NCBI GenBank assembly: GCA_031178645.1
Contig: JAPSIP010000140.1
Span: 1 to 5,100 of the forward strand
Source of the DNA: Paracoccus sp. (in: a-proteobacteria)
Lineage (GTDB): Bacteria > Pseudomonadota > Alphaproteobacteria > Rhodobacterales > Rhodobacteraceae
Length of the DNA stretch: 5,100 bases
Direction of reading: 5' to 3'
Shown here: piece by piece, positions 1 through 5,100 of the stretch
Layout of the letters: each line of letters begins with the position of its first letter
Numbering within the stretch: position 1 is the first letter of the stretch
Position numbers and translations under genes: made by a program
The notes under the pieces: generated by a model
Databases searched by the model: none
The model's input: the letters and a program-made list of their open reading frames with translations, nothing else
Told to the model about the DNA's origin: nothing

Positions 1-728
1 CACGATGGTCGGCGCGGGGGCGCTGTCCAGCCAGAAGCTGATCCAGATTCCCAGAAGGCTTGATGCCGTGGCGATCAGGACCGAGAGGGCCAGCATCGCC
101 CGCAGGCGCGTGGTGACAAGGAAGGCGATGGCGCCCGGCGCAATCAGCAGCGCGACCGACAGGATGATCCCCACCGCCGACAGCATCGCCACGACCACGG
201 CCGAGATCATCGCTAGCATCCCGTAATGCAGCCAGCGGATCGCCAGGCCCACCACCCGCGCCTGCACGGGGTCGAAGACCAGCAGCGCGAAGTCGCGCCA
301 TTTCAGGATCAGCACCAGCCCCACGACGGCCGAGATCGACCCGGCCGAGATGAAATCGTCGCGCCCGATCCCCAGGATATTGCCGAACAGGATATGGTCT
401 AGATGCACGTCCGTCGGGAATTGGGTGTAGATGACAAGCCCCAGCCCGAACATGCCCGCCATGACCACGCCCAATGCCGTGTCCGGCTTGATGCGGCTGT
501 TGGCGTCCAGCCAGCCCGCCGACAGCGCGCAGACCATGCCTGCGGCGAAGGCTCCGATCAGCAGGGGGATGCCCGCCAGATAGGCCAGCGATCCCCGTCG
601 CCCATCAGCGCCCAGCCCCGCAGGACCAGGAAGCAGCTTAGCAGGGCGGCGGGGATCGCGACGATGACGGCGATCAGCGCGGCCTCGACCATGAAGGGGA
701 AGGCGAAGGGGGCGGTGATCCAGGTCAT
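1..728 (-). pseudogene. sitD: sitD, second permease of SitABCD Mn/Fe ABC importer, frameshifted and cut by window edge
   Basis: This is the second inner-membrane permease of the SitABCD importer (ABC-3 family), which should pair with SitC to form the metal channel. The ATG at 728-726 overlaps the sitC stop as ATGA, so translation is probably coupled. Residues 1-44 (MTWITAPFAFPF... through RGWALMGD) are a normal permease N terminus. After the GAC of D44 (599-597) the frame is lost and a TGA is met at 560-558. From GCC TAT at 585-580 a different frame reads AYLAGIPLLIGAF and stays open to base 1. It contains typical permease segments: NSRIKPD, GNILGIGRDD, WRDFALLVFDP and LIAPGAIAFLVT. Only 11 nt (586-596) separate the two parts, whereas SitC has 12 residues (36 nt) between the same landmarks, so about 22-25 nt are missing. 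The lost stretch matches the SHxxxPG region. The C-terminal end lies outside the window. I infer a non-functional gene unless the base calls are wrong. Confidence 0.85.
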
Positions 729-1576
729 TCGGTCGCCTCGCGGATGCGGCGGCGGCTGGCCAGGAGGCCGTGGCGCGGCGCGAAGACAAAGGCCGCAAGG
801 AAGATCAGCGTCTGCAGGACGACGATGATACCACCCGTCGCGCCGTCCAGGAAGAAGCTGACATAAGCCCCGATGGCCGAGGTCAGGCTGCCGATTGCGA
901 CCGACAGCGCGATCAGCCGGGGAAAGCGGTCGGTCAGCAGATAGGCGGTGGCGCCGGGCGTCACGACCATGGCGATGACGAGGAAGGCGCCGACGGTCTG
1001 CATGGCGGCGACCGTGGATCCTGCCAGCAGGGTGAAGAACAGGATCCGAAGCCGCCCCGGGTGCAGGCCGATGGTGCGGGCATGGCTTTCGTCGAAGAAG
1101 ACCACCATCAGGTCGCGCCATTTTGCCAGCAGGATCACCAGCGACACGCCCCCGATGATTGCCAACTGCAGCGTGTCACCGGGCGAGATCGCCAGGATGT
1201 TGCCCATCGTGATCGCCTGAAGATCGACCGAAACCGGATTCAGCGAGATCATGAACAGCCCGATCCCGAAGAAGCCGGTGAAGATCAGGCCGATGATCGC
1301 GTCTTCCTTGAGCCCGGTGCGGCTGTTCAGGAACAGCATGGTCAGCGCGGCCAGGCCCCCCGACAGGAAGGCGCCAAGCGCGAAGGGCAGGCCCAGCATA
1401 TAGGCCCCCGCGACACCCGGCACGATGGAATGGGACAAGGCGTCGCCGATCAGGCTCCAGCCCTTCAGCATCAGATAGGCCGACAGGAAGGCGCAGACCC
1501 CGCCCACCAGGGCCGAAACCCAGATGGCGTTCGTCATGTAGCCATACGTGAAGGGGACCAGCAGGGTGTCCAGCAT
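725..1576 (-). CDS. sitC: SitC, manganese/iron ABC transporter permease
   Basis: This is an integral inner-membrane permease of the ABC-3 (ZnuB/MntB/SitC) family that carries Mn(II)/Fe(II) delivered by SitA into the cytoplasm, driven by SitB. I chose the ATG at 1576-1574 (MLDTLLVPFTYGYM). It gives 283 residues, the usual family length, and has AAGGGG at 1591-1586, nine bases upstream. The longer open frame back to 1804 runs through the hairpin repeat and into sitB in another frame. Several hydrophobic helices are visible, roughly at residues 17-37, 56-82, 94-112, 135-151, 178-206, 221-243 and 249-266. The conserved GDALSHSIVPG segment lies at residues 44-54; D45 and H49 have the D-x3-H spacing proposed to line the metal path in related Mn permeases. 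KWRDLMVVFFDE (152-163) is the family's conserved cytoplasmic segment, a likely coupling region. The stop overlaps the sitD start (ATGA). Mn versus Fe preference is inferred from the operon rather than from this protein. Confidence 0.93.
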   Translation of the reverse strand: MLDTLLVPFTYGYMTNAIWVSALVGGVCAFLSAYLMLKGWSLIGDALSHSIVPGVAGAYMLGLPFALGAFLSGGLAALTMLFLNSRTGLKEDAIIGLIFTGFFGIGLFMISLNPVSVDLQAITMGNILAISPGDTLQLAIIGGVSLVILLAKWRDLMVVFFDESHARTIGLHPGRLRILFFTLLAGSTVAAMQTVGAFLVIAMVVTPGATAYLLTDRFPRLIALSVAIGSLTSAIGAYVSFFLDGATGGIIVVLQTLIFLAAFVFAPRHGLLASRRRIREATE

Positions 1577-1585
1577 CAGGCGCTG

Positions 1586-1591
1586 CCCCTT
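1586..1591 (-). promoter_or_regulatory. Ribosome binding site deciding the sitC start
   Basis: AAGGGG on the minus strand lies nine bases before the ATG at 1576-1574. It supports the short 283-residue form of SitC over the longer open frame. It sits just downstream, in the sense of transcription, of the GC hairpin at 1606-1625, so the hairpin would not occlude it directly. Confidence 0.55.
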
Positions 1592-1605
1592 GCGTCCCGC
1601 GACGG

Positions 1606-1656
1606 CCGGGGGGCCAGCCCCCCGGACCCCCCGGGATATTTCTGCCAAGATGAAGG
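1606..1656. repeat. GC-rich hairpin with conserved-looking flank, REP-like element between sitB and sitC
   Basis: CCGGGGGG (1606-1613) and CCCCCCGG (1618-1625) form a perfect 8-bp inverted repeat with a 4-base CCAG loop. It is followed on the plus strand by ACCCCCCGGG and then ATATTTCTGCCAAGATGAAG (1637-1656). The combination of a G/C hairpin, a run of C, GATATTT and a CCAAGATGAAG-like tail resembles a dispersed intergenic repeat that I recall from Rhodobacteraceae genomes; one copy in this window cannot prove it is repetitive. It fills most of the 88-base gap between the sitB stop and the sitC start, the only sizeable gap inside the operon. No T-run follows the stem on the sit strand, so a classical rho-independent terminator is unlikely. 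mRNA stabilisation or partial attenuation are possible roles. Confidence 0.5.
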
Positions 1657-1664
1657 GGCTTTGG

Positions 1665-2510
1665 TCATTCGTCTTTCCTTCGGGCACGCTGGTCGTAGAA
1701 GACCAGGGGGCGTTCATCGTCGGTGAAGACGTCGAGGCTGCGGTGGTCGGCATCGTCATGAAGGGCAGCGCCGCCAAGGGCGAAATGGCGCAACACGCCG
1801 CCAAAGGCCTGGCGCAGGTTTTCGGGAGTGAAGGTCGTCTCGGTCGGGCCGTGGGCCAGAACAGTGCCCTTCACCATCACGACCCGGTCACAGTATTCGG
1901 GGACCGAGCCGAGATCGTGGGTCGAGACCAGCATCACCCGGCCTTCGTCCCGCATCGCCTTGAGCAGGGCGATGATCGCCTGTTCCGTCTGCACGTCCAC
2001 GCCGGTGAAGGGTTCGTCCAGCAGGATGACCTGGGCTTCCTGCGCGATGGCGCGGGCCAGGAAGACGCGCTTCTTCTGGCCGCCCGACAGTTCTCCTATC
2101 TGGCGGCGGCGGAAGTCGGTCATGCCGACGCGGGCCAGGGCTGAATCCACAGCCTGCCGATCAGTGGCGCGGGCATGGCGGAAAAAGCCCATATGGCCGT
2201 ATCTGCCCATCATCACGACGTCCTCGACCAGGACGGGGAAGGTCCAGTCCACCTCCTCGGCCTGGGGGACATAGGCGACGAGGTTGCGGGCCAGGGCGTC
2301 GTCCACCGTGCCGCCCATGATGCGGACCTGGCCCGAGGCATGGGGCAACAGCCCCATCAGCGCCTTGAACAGCGTCGATTTGCCTGCGCCGTTGACGCCG
2401 ACCAGGGCGGTGACGGATCCTTGCGGCACAGTGAAATTGGCATCCCGCAGCGCAGTGACGCCGTTGCGATAGGCGACGGTGAGGTTCCGGACGTCGATCC
2501 CGTCGCTCAT
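1665..2510 (-). CDS. sitB: SitB, manganese/iron ABC transporter ATP-binding protein
   Basis: This cytoplasmic ATPase powers the SitABCD metal importer. The 281-residue protein holds all nucleotide-binding elements in order: Walker A GVNGAGKST (38-46), Q-loop Q83 within YVPQAEEVDWTFP (80-92), signature LSGGQ (141-145), Walker B VILLDEP (161-167) with D165/E166, and H-loop H198. The EVDW-FP stretch after the Q-loop and the following VEDVVMMGRYGHMG are typical of Mn/Fe-type (Sit/Mnt) ATPases rather than ZnuC. The tail after about residue 240 (FALGGAALHDD...DDERPLVFYDQ) also matches the SitB type, and explains a length greater than the roughly 250 residues of many ABC ATPases. The ATG at 2510-2508 overlaps the sitA stop as ATGA and is preceded immediately by a run of G, so it is probably translated by coupling from sitA. 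No catalytic residue appears altered. Confidence 0.95.
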   Translation of the reverse strand: MSDGIDVRNLTVAYRNGVTALRDANFTVPQGSVTALVGVNGAGKSTLFKALMGLLPHASGQVRIMGGTVDDALARNLVAYVPQAEEVDWTFPVLVEDVVMMGRYGHMGFFRHARATDRQAVDSALARVGMTDFRRRQIGELSGGQKKRVFLARAIAQEAQVILLDEPFTGVDVQTEQAIIALLKAMRDEGRVMLVSTHDLGSVPEYCDRVVMVKGTVLAHGPTETTFTPENLRQAFGGVLRHFALGGAALHDDADHRSLDVFTDDERPLVFYDQRARRKDE

Positions 2511-3382
2511 CCCCCCAACCCGTTCACGATGGTTTCCGAAGTGACGCGCAGCAGGTCAAGGTAGGTCGGGACGGGGCCATCCGCCTCGGACAGGCTGTCC
2601 ACGTAGAGGACGCCGCCATAGGTGGCGCCGGTTTCGGATGCGATGCGGCGGGCGGGGCGGTCGGAGACGGTGGATTCCGAAAACACCACGCCAATCTCGT
2701 TCTGCCGCATCACGTCGATGACATGGCGCACCTGCTGCGGCGTGCCCTGCGCATCGGCATTGATCGGCCAGAGGTAGAGTTCCTGCAAGCCGAAATCCCG
2801 GGCCAGATAGGAGAACGCCCCTTCGGAGGTGACCAGCCAGCGGCGGTCGGCGGGCAGGGCGCGGGCTGCATCGCGCAGGGGCTCGATCGTTTGCGTGATC
2901 TGCGACTTGTAGGCGTCGGCATTGGCTTGGTAGGTCGCGGCATTGTCGGGATCGGCCGCGGCCATGGCAGTGGCGATGTTGTCCACATAGACCAGGGCGC
3001 TGTCCAGGGCCATCCAGGCATGGGGGTTGGGCTTGCCGTCATAGTCGCCGCCGGCAATCGACATCGGCTGAACGCCGTCGCTGACGACCGCCACCGGAAC
3101 GTCGCCCAACTGGTCGATGAACTGCTGGAACCAGCTTTCCAGGTTCAGGCCGTTCACCAGGATCAGGTCCGCATCAGCCGCGCGGATCAGGTCGCCCGAG
3201 GTGGGCTGATAGTTGTGGATCTCGGCCCCCGGTTTGGTGATGGATTCAACCGTGGCTGCATCGCCCGCAACGTTGCGGGCCATGTCGGCGATGATCGTGA
3301 AGGTCGTGGCAACCTTCAACTGTTCGGCCTGGGCAGGCAGGGCAAGAAGGGCGGCAAGGGTGGCGACCAAAGGCAGTTTCAT
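2507..3382 (-). CDS. sitA: SitA, periplasmic manganese/iron-binding lipoprotein-like substrate-binding protein (cluster A-I)
   Basis: This is the substrate-binding component that captures Mn(II) (and Fe(II)) in the periplasm and delivers it to the SitC/SitD permease. The 291-residue length is normal for the family. Residues 1-19 (MKLPLVATLAALLALPAQA) form a Sec signal peptide with an AQA cleavage site before E20. There is no lipobox cysteine, so the mature protein should be soluble. Predicted metal ligands by family position are H56 (EIHNYQP), H121 (PNPHAWM), E187 (TSEGAFSY) and D262 (YVDSLS), the His-His-Glu-Asp set of the Mn/Fe branch. The stretch between the first two ligands lacks the His/Asp-rich loop common in ZnuA, which argues against a zinc transporter. 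LYLWPINADAQGTP (202-215) and FSESTVSDRPA (234-244) are also SitA-like. The start has GGAAA nine bases upstream. It is the first gene of the operon, divergent from the Fur-family gene. Specificity for Mn over Fe is inferred. Confidence 0.95.
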   Translation of the reverse strand: MKLPLVATLAALLALPAQAEQLKVATTFTIIADMARNVAGDAATVESITKPGAEIHNYQPTSGDLIRAADADLILVNGLNLESWFQQFIDQLGDVPVAVVSDGVQPMSIAGGDYDGKPNPHAWMALDSALVYVDNIATAMAAADPDNAATYQANADAYKSQITQTIEPLRDAARALPADRRWLVTSEGAFSYLARDFGLQELYLWPINADAQGTPQQVRHVIDVMRQNEIGVVFSESTVSDRPARRIASETGATYGGVLYVDSLSEADGPVPTYLDLLRVTSETIVNGLGG

Positions 3383-3414
3383 CGGTTCCGATTTCCAGCA
3401 TCCGTCGATGGATG

Positions 3415-3444
3415 ATTACTGTGCGAACCGTTCTCAACTGTCAA
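3415..3444 (-). promoter_or_regulatory. Putative sitA promoter
   Basis: On the minus strand, TTGACA (3444-3439) is a perfect -35 hexamer. Eighteen bases later AGTAAT (3420-3415) matches four of six positions of TATAAT. Transcription would start around 3408 or a little beyond, leaving a short leader before the sitA ATG at 3382. The -35 lies across the spacer and inner edge of the 3430-3455 inverted repeat, so a protein bound there would block RNA polymerase. The -10 is only moderate, and a 20-base spacer to TAATCA is an alternative. Confidence 0.5.
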
Positions 3445-3455
3445 TAGTTGAGAAC
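3430..3455. promoter_or_regulatory. Perfect 10+10 inverted repeat, likely operator of the sit operon
   Basis: GTTCTCAACT (3430-3439) and AGTTGAGAAC (3446-3455) are exact reverse complements separated by six bases (GTCAAT). The repeat overlaps the sitA -35 element in the divergent region shared with a Fur-family gene, which is what a repressor operator would look like. The arms do not resemble the AT-rich GTTATAACATAAC-type Zur box known from alphaproteobacteria. The likely ligand is the adjacent Fur/Mur protein, but an MntR-type regulator encoded elsewhere cannot be excluded. Confidence 0.6.
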
Positions 3456-3464
3456 TAGTTGCAA
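3448..3464. promoter_or_regulatory. Candidate Fur/Mur box in the sitA-fur divergent region
   Basis: TTGAGAACTAGTTGCAA is an imperfect 17-bp dyad centred on AACTAGTT (3453-3460). It agrees at 12 of 17 positions with a TTGCAAATCATTTGCAA-type alphaproteobacterial Fur/Mur site as I remember that consensus. It overlaps the right arm of the larger inverted repeat, and also the perfect palindrome AGTTGCAACT (3457-3466). It lies between the sitA -35 and the regulator start, so it could serve both directions. Confidence 0.4.
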
Positions 3465-3493
3465 CTGAACGTTCGGTAGGGCATCAAGGTTGC

Positions 3494-3913
3494 ATGGATC
3501 ATCGTGCCATTCAGTTGGAACAGGCCCTGCGGGATGCCGGGGTGCGGGTGACGCGGCAGCGCGCCGCCCTGCTGCGCGTGATCGCGGGCAGCGAGGATCA
3601 TCCCGACGCGGCGGAACTGCACCGCCGGGCCGAGGTGGCGGGTGCCGGCGTGTCCCTGGCCACGGTGTATCGCACGCTGACCACGCTGCAGACGCAAGGC
3701 GTGATCGACAAGCTGGAGTTCCAGGGCGAGCCCGCCCGGTGGGAAGCTGCGGATCAGCGCCACCACGACCACATGATCGACGTGGATACGGGCGAGGTGG
3801 TCGAATTCATCAACGACCGGATCGAGCGGTTGCAGGCCGAGATCGCGGCCGAGATGGGCTACGAGATCATCCATCACCGGCTGGAACTGTATGTGCGGCG
3901 GCGGGGCGCCTGA
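3494..3913 (+). CDS. fur: Fur-family metal-responsive transcriptional regulator (Fur/Mur type)
   Basis: This is a dimeric metal-sensing repressor, probably reporting Mn(II) or Fe(II) and controlling the divergent sitABCD operon. The 139 residues fit the family. An N-terminal winged helix (about 1-85) includes TRQRAALLRVI (20-30) and the recognition helix SLATVYRTL (54-62). A C-terminal dimerisation/metal domain starts with the HHDH motif (90-93), followed by E104 and the HHRLELY end (127-133). There is no cysteine in the whole protein, so the CxxC structural zinc sites of Zur and many Fur proteins are absent; this is common in alphaproteobacterial Fur/Mur. The ATG at 3494 has AAGG four bases upstream. 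A YigZ-type gene follows after 7 bases and is probably co-transcribed. In Rhodobacteraceae and rhizobia, Fur/Mur proteins are known to regulate sit genes. Calling it Mur rather than Fur from sequence alone is an inference. Confidence 0.93.
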   Translation: MDHRAIQLEQALRDAGVRVTRQRAALLRVIAGSEDHPDAAELHRRAEVAGAGVSLATVYRTLTTLQTQGVIDKLEFQGEPARWEAADQRHHDHMIDVDTGEVVEFINDRIERLQAEIAAEMGYEIIHHRLELYVRRRGA

Positions 3914-3920
3914 CCCCGGG

Positions 3921-4277
3921 ATGCAGATCTTTGACAAGATCATCTCGGACCGTGGATCGCGTTATGCGGTTTCGGGCGGGGCTGCCGCGACGCGGGCCGA
4001 GGCGGCGGCGCTGCTGGCCGAACTGAAGCGCAACAAGCGTTTTGCAAAGGCCACCCACAACAGCTGGGCCGCGATCCTGTCAGGCGAGCCGGTCAAGGAC
4101 GACGATGGGGAAGCGGGCGCGGGCGCGCTGATCCTGCAGATGCTGGACCGTGCCGGGCTGCGCGATCACGTGGTGGTCGTGACCCGCTGGTATGGCGGCA
4201 AGCAGTTGGGCGGGGACCGCTTCCGCCATGTGGCGGATGCGGTCAGGCTGTATCTAAGCGAGACGGGGCTGGGCTAG
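3921..4277 (+). CDS. YigZ/Impact-family (UPF0029) protein, short single-domain form
   Basis: This 118-residue protein has an Impact N-terminal-type domain. Its best marker is VVVTRWYGGKQLGGDRF (85-101), matching the TR-[YW]-[FY]-GG-x2-LG core of the UPF0029 family, preceded by KATHNSWAAIL (43-53) and DDDGEAGAGALIL (60-72). E. coli YigZ is about 200 residues and carries a second C-terminal domain that is absent here, so this is a stand-alone Impact domain. Eukaryotic IMPACT binds GCN1 in translation control; the bacterial role is not established and I assign none. I chose the ATG at 3921 (MQIFDKI) because it starts just after the fur stop and the family homology begins there. An upstream in-frame ATG at 3891 would overlap fur. 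GGG lies directly before the ATG. The stop interlocks with that of the convergent oxidoreductase gene. Confidence 0.85.
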   Translation: MQIFDKIISDRGSRYAVSGGAAATRAEAAALLAELKRNKRFAKATHNSWAAILSGEPVKDDDGEAGAGALILQMLDRAGLRDHVVVVTRWYGGKQLGGDRFRHVADAVRLYLSETGLG

Positions 4278-5100
4278 CGCCAGCCAAGCGCCGGGGCGAC
4301 GTGGCGCAGGATGTTGTCGAGGACATGGACGTTGTAGTCCACGCCCAGCATGTTCGGCACGGTCAGCAGCAGGGTGTCGGCCTCGGCAATGGCCTCGTCC
4401 TGGCGCAGTTGCTCGATCAGGCGGTCGGGTTCGTCGGCATAGCTGCGGCCGAAGACGGCGCGATAGTTGTCGATATTGCCGATCTGGTCGCTGTCCTTGC
4501 CGCCGCGCCCGAAGAACCGGCGGTCCATGTCCGAGGTCAGTGCGAAGATCGACCGGCTGACGGACACACGCGGTGTGCGCGCGTGACCAGCAGCAGCCCA
4601 CGCCTCGCGATAGGTGCGGATCTGGCGGGCCTGCTGGACGTGGAAGGGCTCGCCCGATTCATCCACCTTGAGGGTCGAGCTTTGCAGGTTCATGCCCATC
4701 TGCGCTGCCCATTCCGCCGTGGCGTTCGAGGCTGATCCCCACCAGATGCGGTCGCGCAATCCGTCGGAATGGGGTTCCAGCCGCAGCAGGCCCGGCGGGT
4801 TCGGGAACATCGGGCGCGGGTTCGGACGCGCGAAGCCCTTGCCTTCAAGCTGCTGCAGGAAGACCTCGGTATGGCGGCGGGCCATGTCTTGGTCCGTCTC
4901 GCCCTCGGCCGGTTGATAGCCAAAATAGCGCCAGCCGTCGACGACCTGTTCCGGGCTGCCCCGGCTGATGCCCAGTTGCAACCGCCCGCCCGAGATCAGG
5001 TCGGCCGCGCCCGCATCCTCGACCATATAAAGCGGGTTTTCATAGCGCATGTCGATGACGCCGGTGCCGATCTCGATCCGGCTGGTCTTCGCGCCGACAG
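4274..5100 (-). CDS. LLM-class flavin-dependent oxidoreductase (bacterial luciferase-like), N terminus outside window
   Basis: This is a partial gene. The last 274 codons plus the stop are present, and about 65 N-terminal residues of a typical 340-residue protein lie beyond base 5100. The frame is open through the window edge (GAKTSRIEIGTGVIDMRYENP), so the ATG at 5050 is internal and not the start. Family marks are the IEIGTGVI strand, the ENPLYMVEDAGAADLISGGRLQLGISRGS segment around 4960-5055 (written here as the usual A-x-LD-LS-GR-x-LGIGRG block of luciferase-like TIM barrels), and RIWWGSASNATAEWAAQMG near 4680-4755. LLM-family enzymes use FMN (or F420 in other branches) to oxidise varied organic substrates; the substrate here cannot be read from sequence. 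The gene is convergent to the YigZ-type gene and shares the CTAG at its stop, so it belongs to a separate transcription unit from the metal locus. Confidence 0.9.
   Translation of the reverse strand, partial: VGAKTSRIEIGTGVIDMRYENPLYMVEDAGAADLISGGRLQLGISRGSPEQVVDGWRYFGYQPAEGETDQDMARRHTEVFLQQLEGKGFARPNPRPMFPNPPGLLRLEPHSDGLRDRIWWGSASNATAEWAAQMGMNLQSSTLKVDESGEPFHVQQARQIRTYREAWAAAGHARTPRVSVSRSIFALTSDMDRRFFGRGGKDSDQIGNIDNYRAVFGRSYADEPDRLIEQLRQDEAIAEADTLLLTVPNMLGVDYNVHVLDNILRHVAPALGWR

Noticed and set aside
558..1121. Minus-strand open frame of 187 codons, of which the first 130 or so overlap sitC.
   Set aside because: Only its last 57 codons, from the ATG at 728, are real sitD sequence. The part before that is an out-of-frame reading of sitC, so it is not a separate gene.
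1606..1625. Rho-independent terminator between sitB and sitC.
   Set aside because: The stem is strong, but no T-run follows it on the sit strand, and sitC has no promoter that I can recognise in the remaining gap, so full termination would silence the permeases.
770..1726. Long plus-strand open frame of 318 codons across sitC and sitB.
   Set aside because: The product is rich in D, Q, R and G without any recognisable fold, and it lies opposite two well-supported genes. Such antisense frames are expected in GC-rich DNA.
1577..1804. N-terminal extension of SitC to an ATG at 1804.
   Set aside because: The extension reads through the hairpin repeat and through sitB out of frame, shows no homology to permease N termini, and would make the protein about 76 residues too long.
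2507..3382. Interpretation as a zinc transporter (ZnuA with Zur).
   Set aside because: There is no His-rich loop in the binding protein, the ligand set is His-His-Glu-Asp, the ATPase has the SitB-type EVDW segment and tail, the regulator has no cysteines, and no Zur-like box is seen.
3490..4026. Plus-strand open frame of 178 codons overlapping the Fur-family gene in another frame.
   Set aside because: Its sequence is low-complexity R/G/A and the overlapping frame encodes a clear Fur-family protein.

Overview
This is a GC-rich window that reads like a chromosomal segment of an alphaproteobacterium, most likely of the Rhodobacterales/Paracoccaceae (Paracoccus- or Rhodobacter-like). That placement is inferred from three things: strong G/C preference at third codon positions, a SitABCD-type manganese transporter next to a cysteine-free Fur/Mur-type regulator, and a GC-rich hairpin repeat of a kind I associate with this group. 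No species call is possible from the sequence alone.

Layout. On the minus strand, read from about 3382 down to the left edge, lies a four-gene metal ABC importer operon: sitA (periplasmic binding protein), sitB (ATPase), sitC (permease 1) and sitD (permease 2, cut by the window edge). sitA/sitB and sitC/sitD are joined by 4-base ATGA stop/start overlaps. sitB and sitC are separated by 88 bases that hold a strong GC hairpin and a repeat-like sequence. Divergent from sitA, on the plus strand, are a Fur-family regulator (3494-3913) and, 7 bases after it, a short Impact/YigZ-type protein (3921-4277). The right end is a minus-strand LLM-class flavin-dependent oxidoreductase. Its stop codon interlocks with that of the YigZ-type gene in a single CTAG, and its N terminus lies beyond the window.

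How it works together. The 111-base divergent region between sitA and the regulator holds a perfect 10+10 inverted repeat lying on the TTGACA -35 element of the sitA promoter. Further palindromes run toward the regulator start. The simplest reading is metal-dependent repression of sitABCD, and perhaps autoregulation, by the Fur/Mur protein when manganese or iron is sufficient.

Most notable observation. sitD is broken as sequenced. Within the conserved GD...SH...PG region of the permease only 11 nt remain where the paralogous sitC in the same operon has 36 nt. The frame is lost and a stop is met at 558-560. The downstream frame nevertheless stays open and clearly sitD-like for 195 codons to the window edge. 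This is either a recent inactivating deletion or a sequence/assembly error. Apart from that, I see a normal metal-homeostasis locus and no evidence of a new system.
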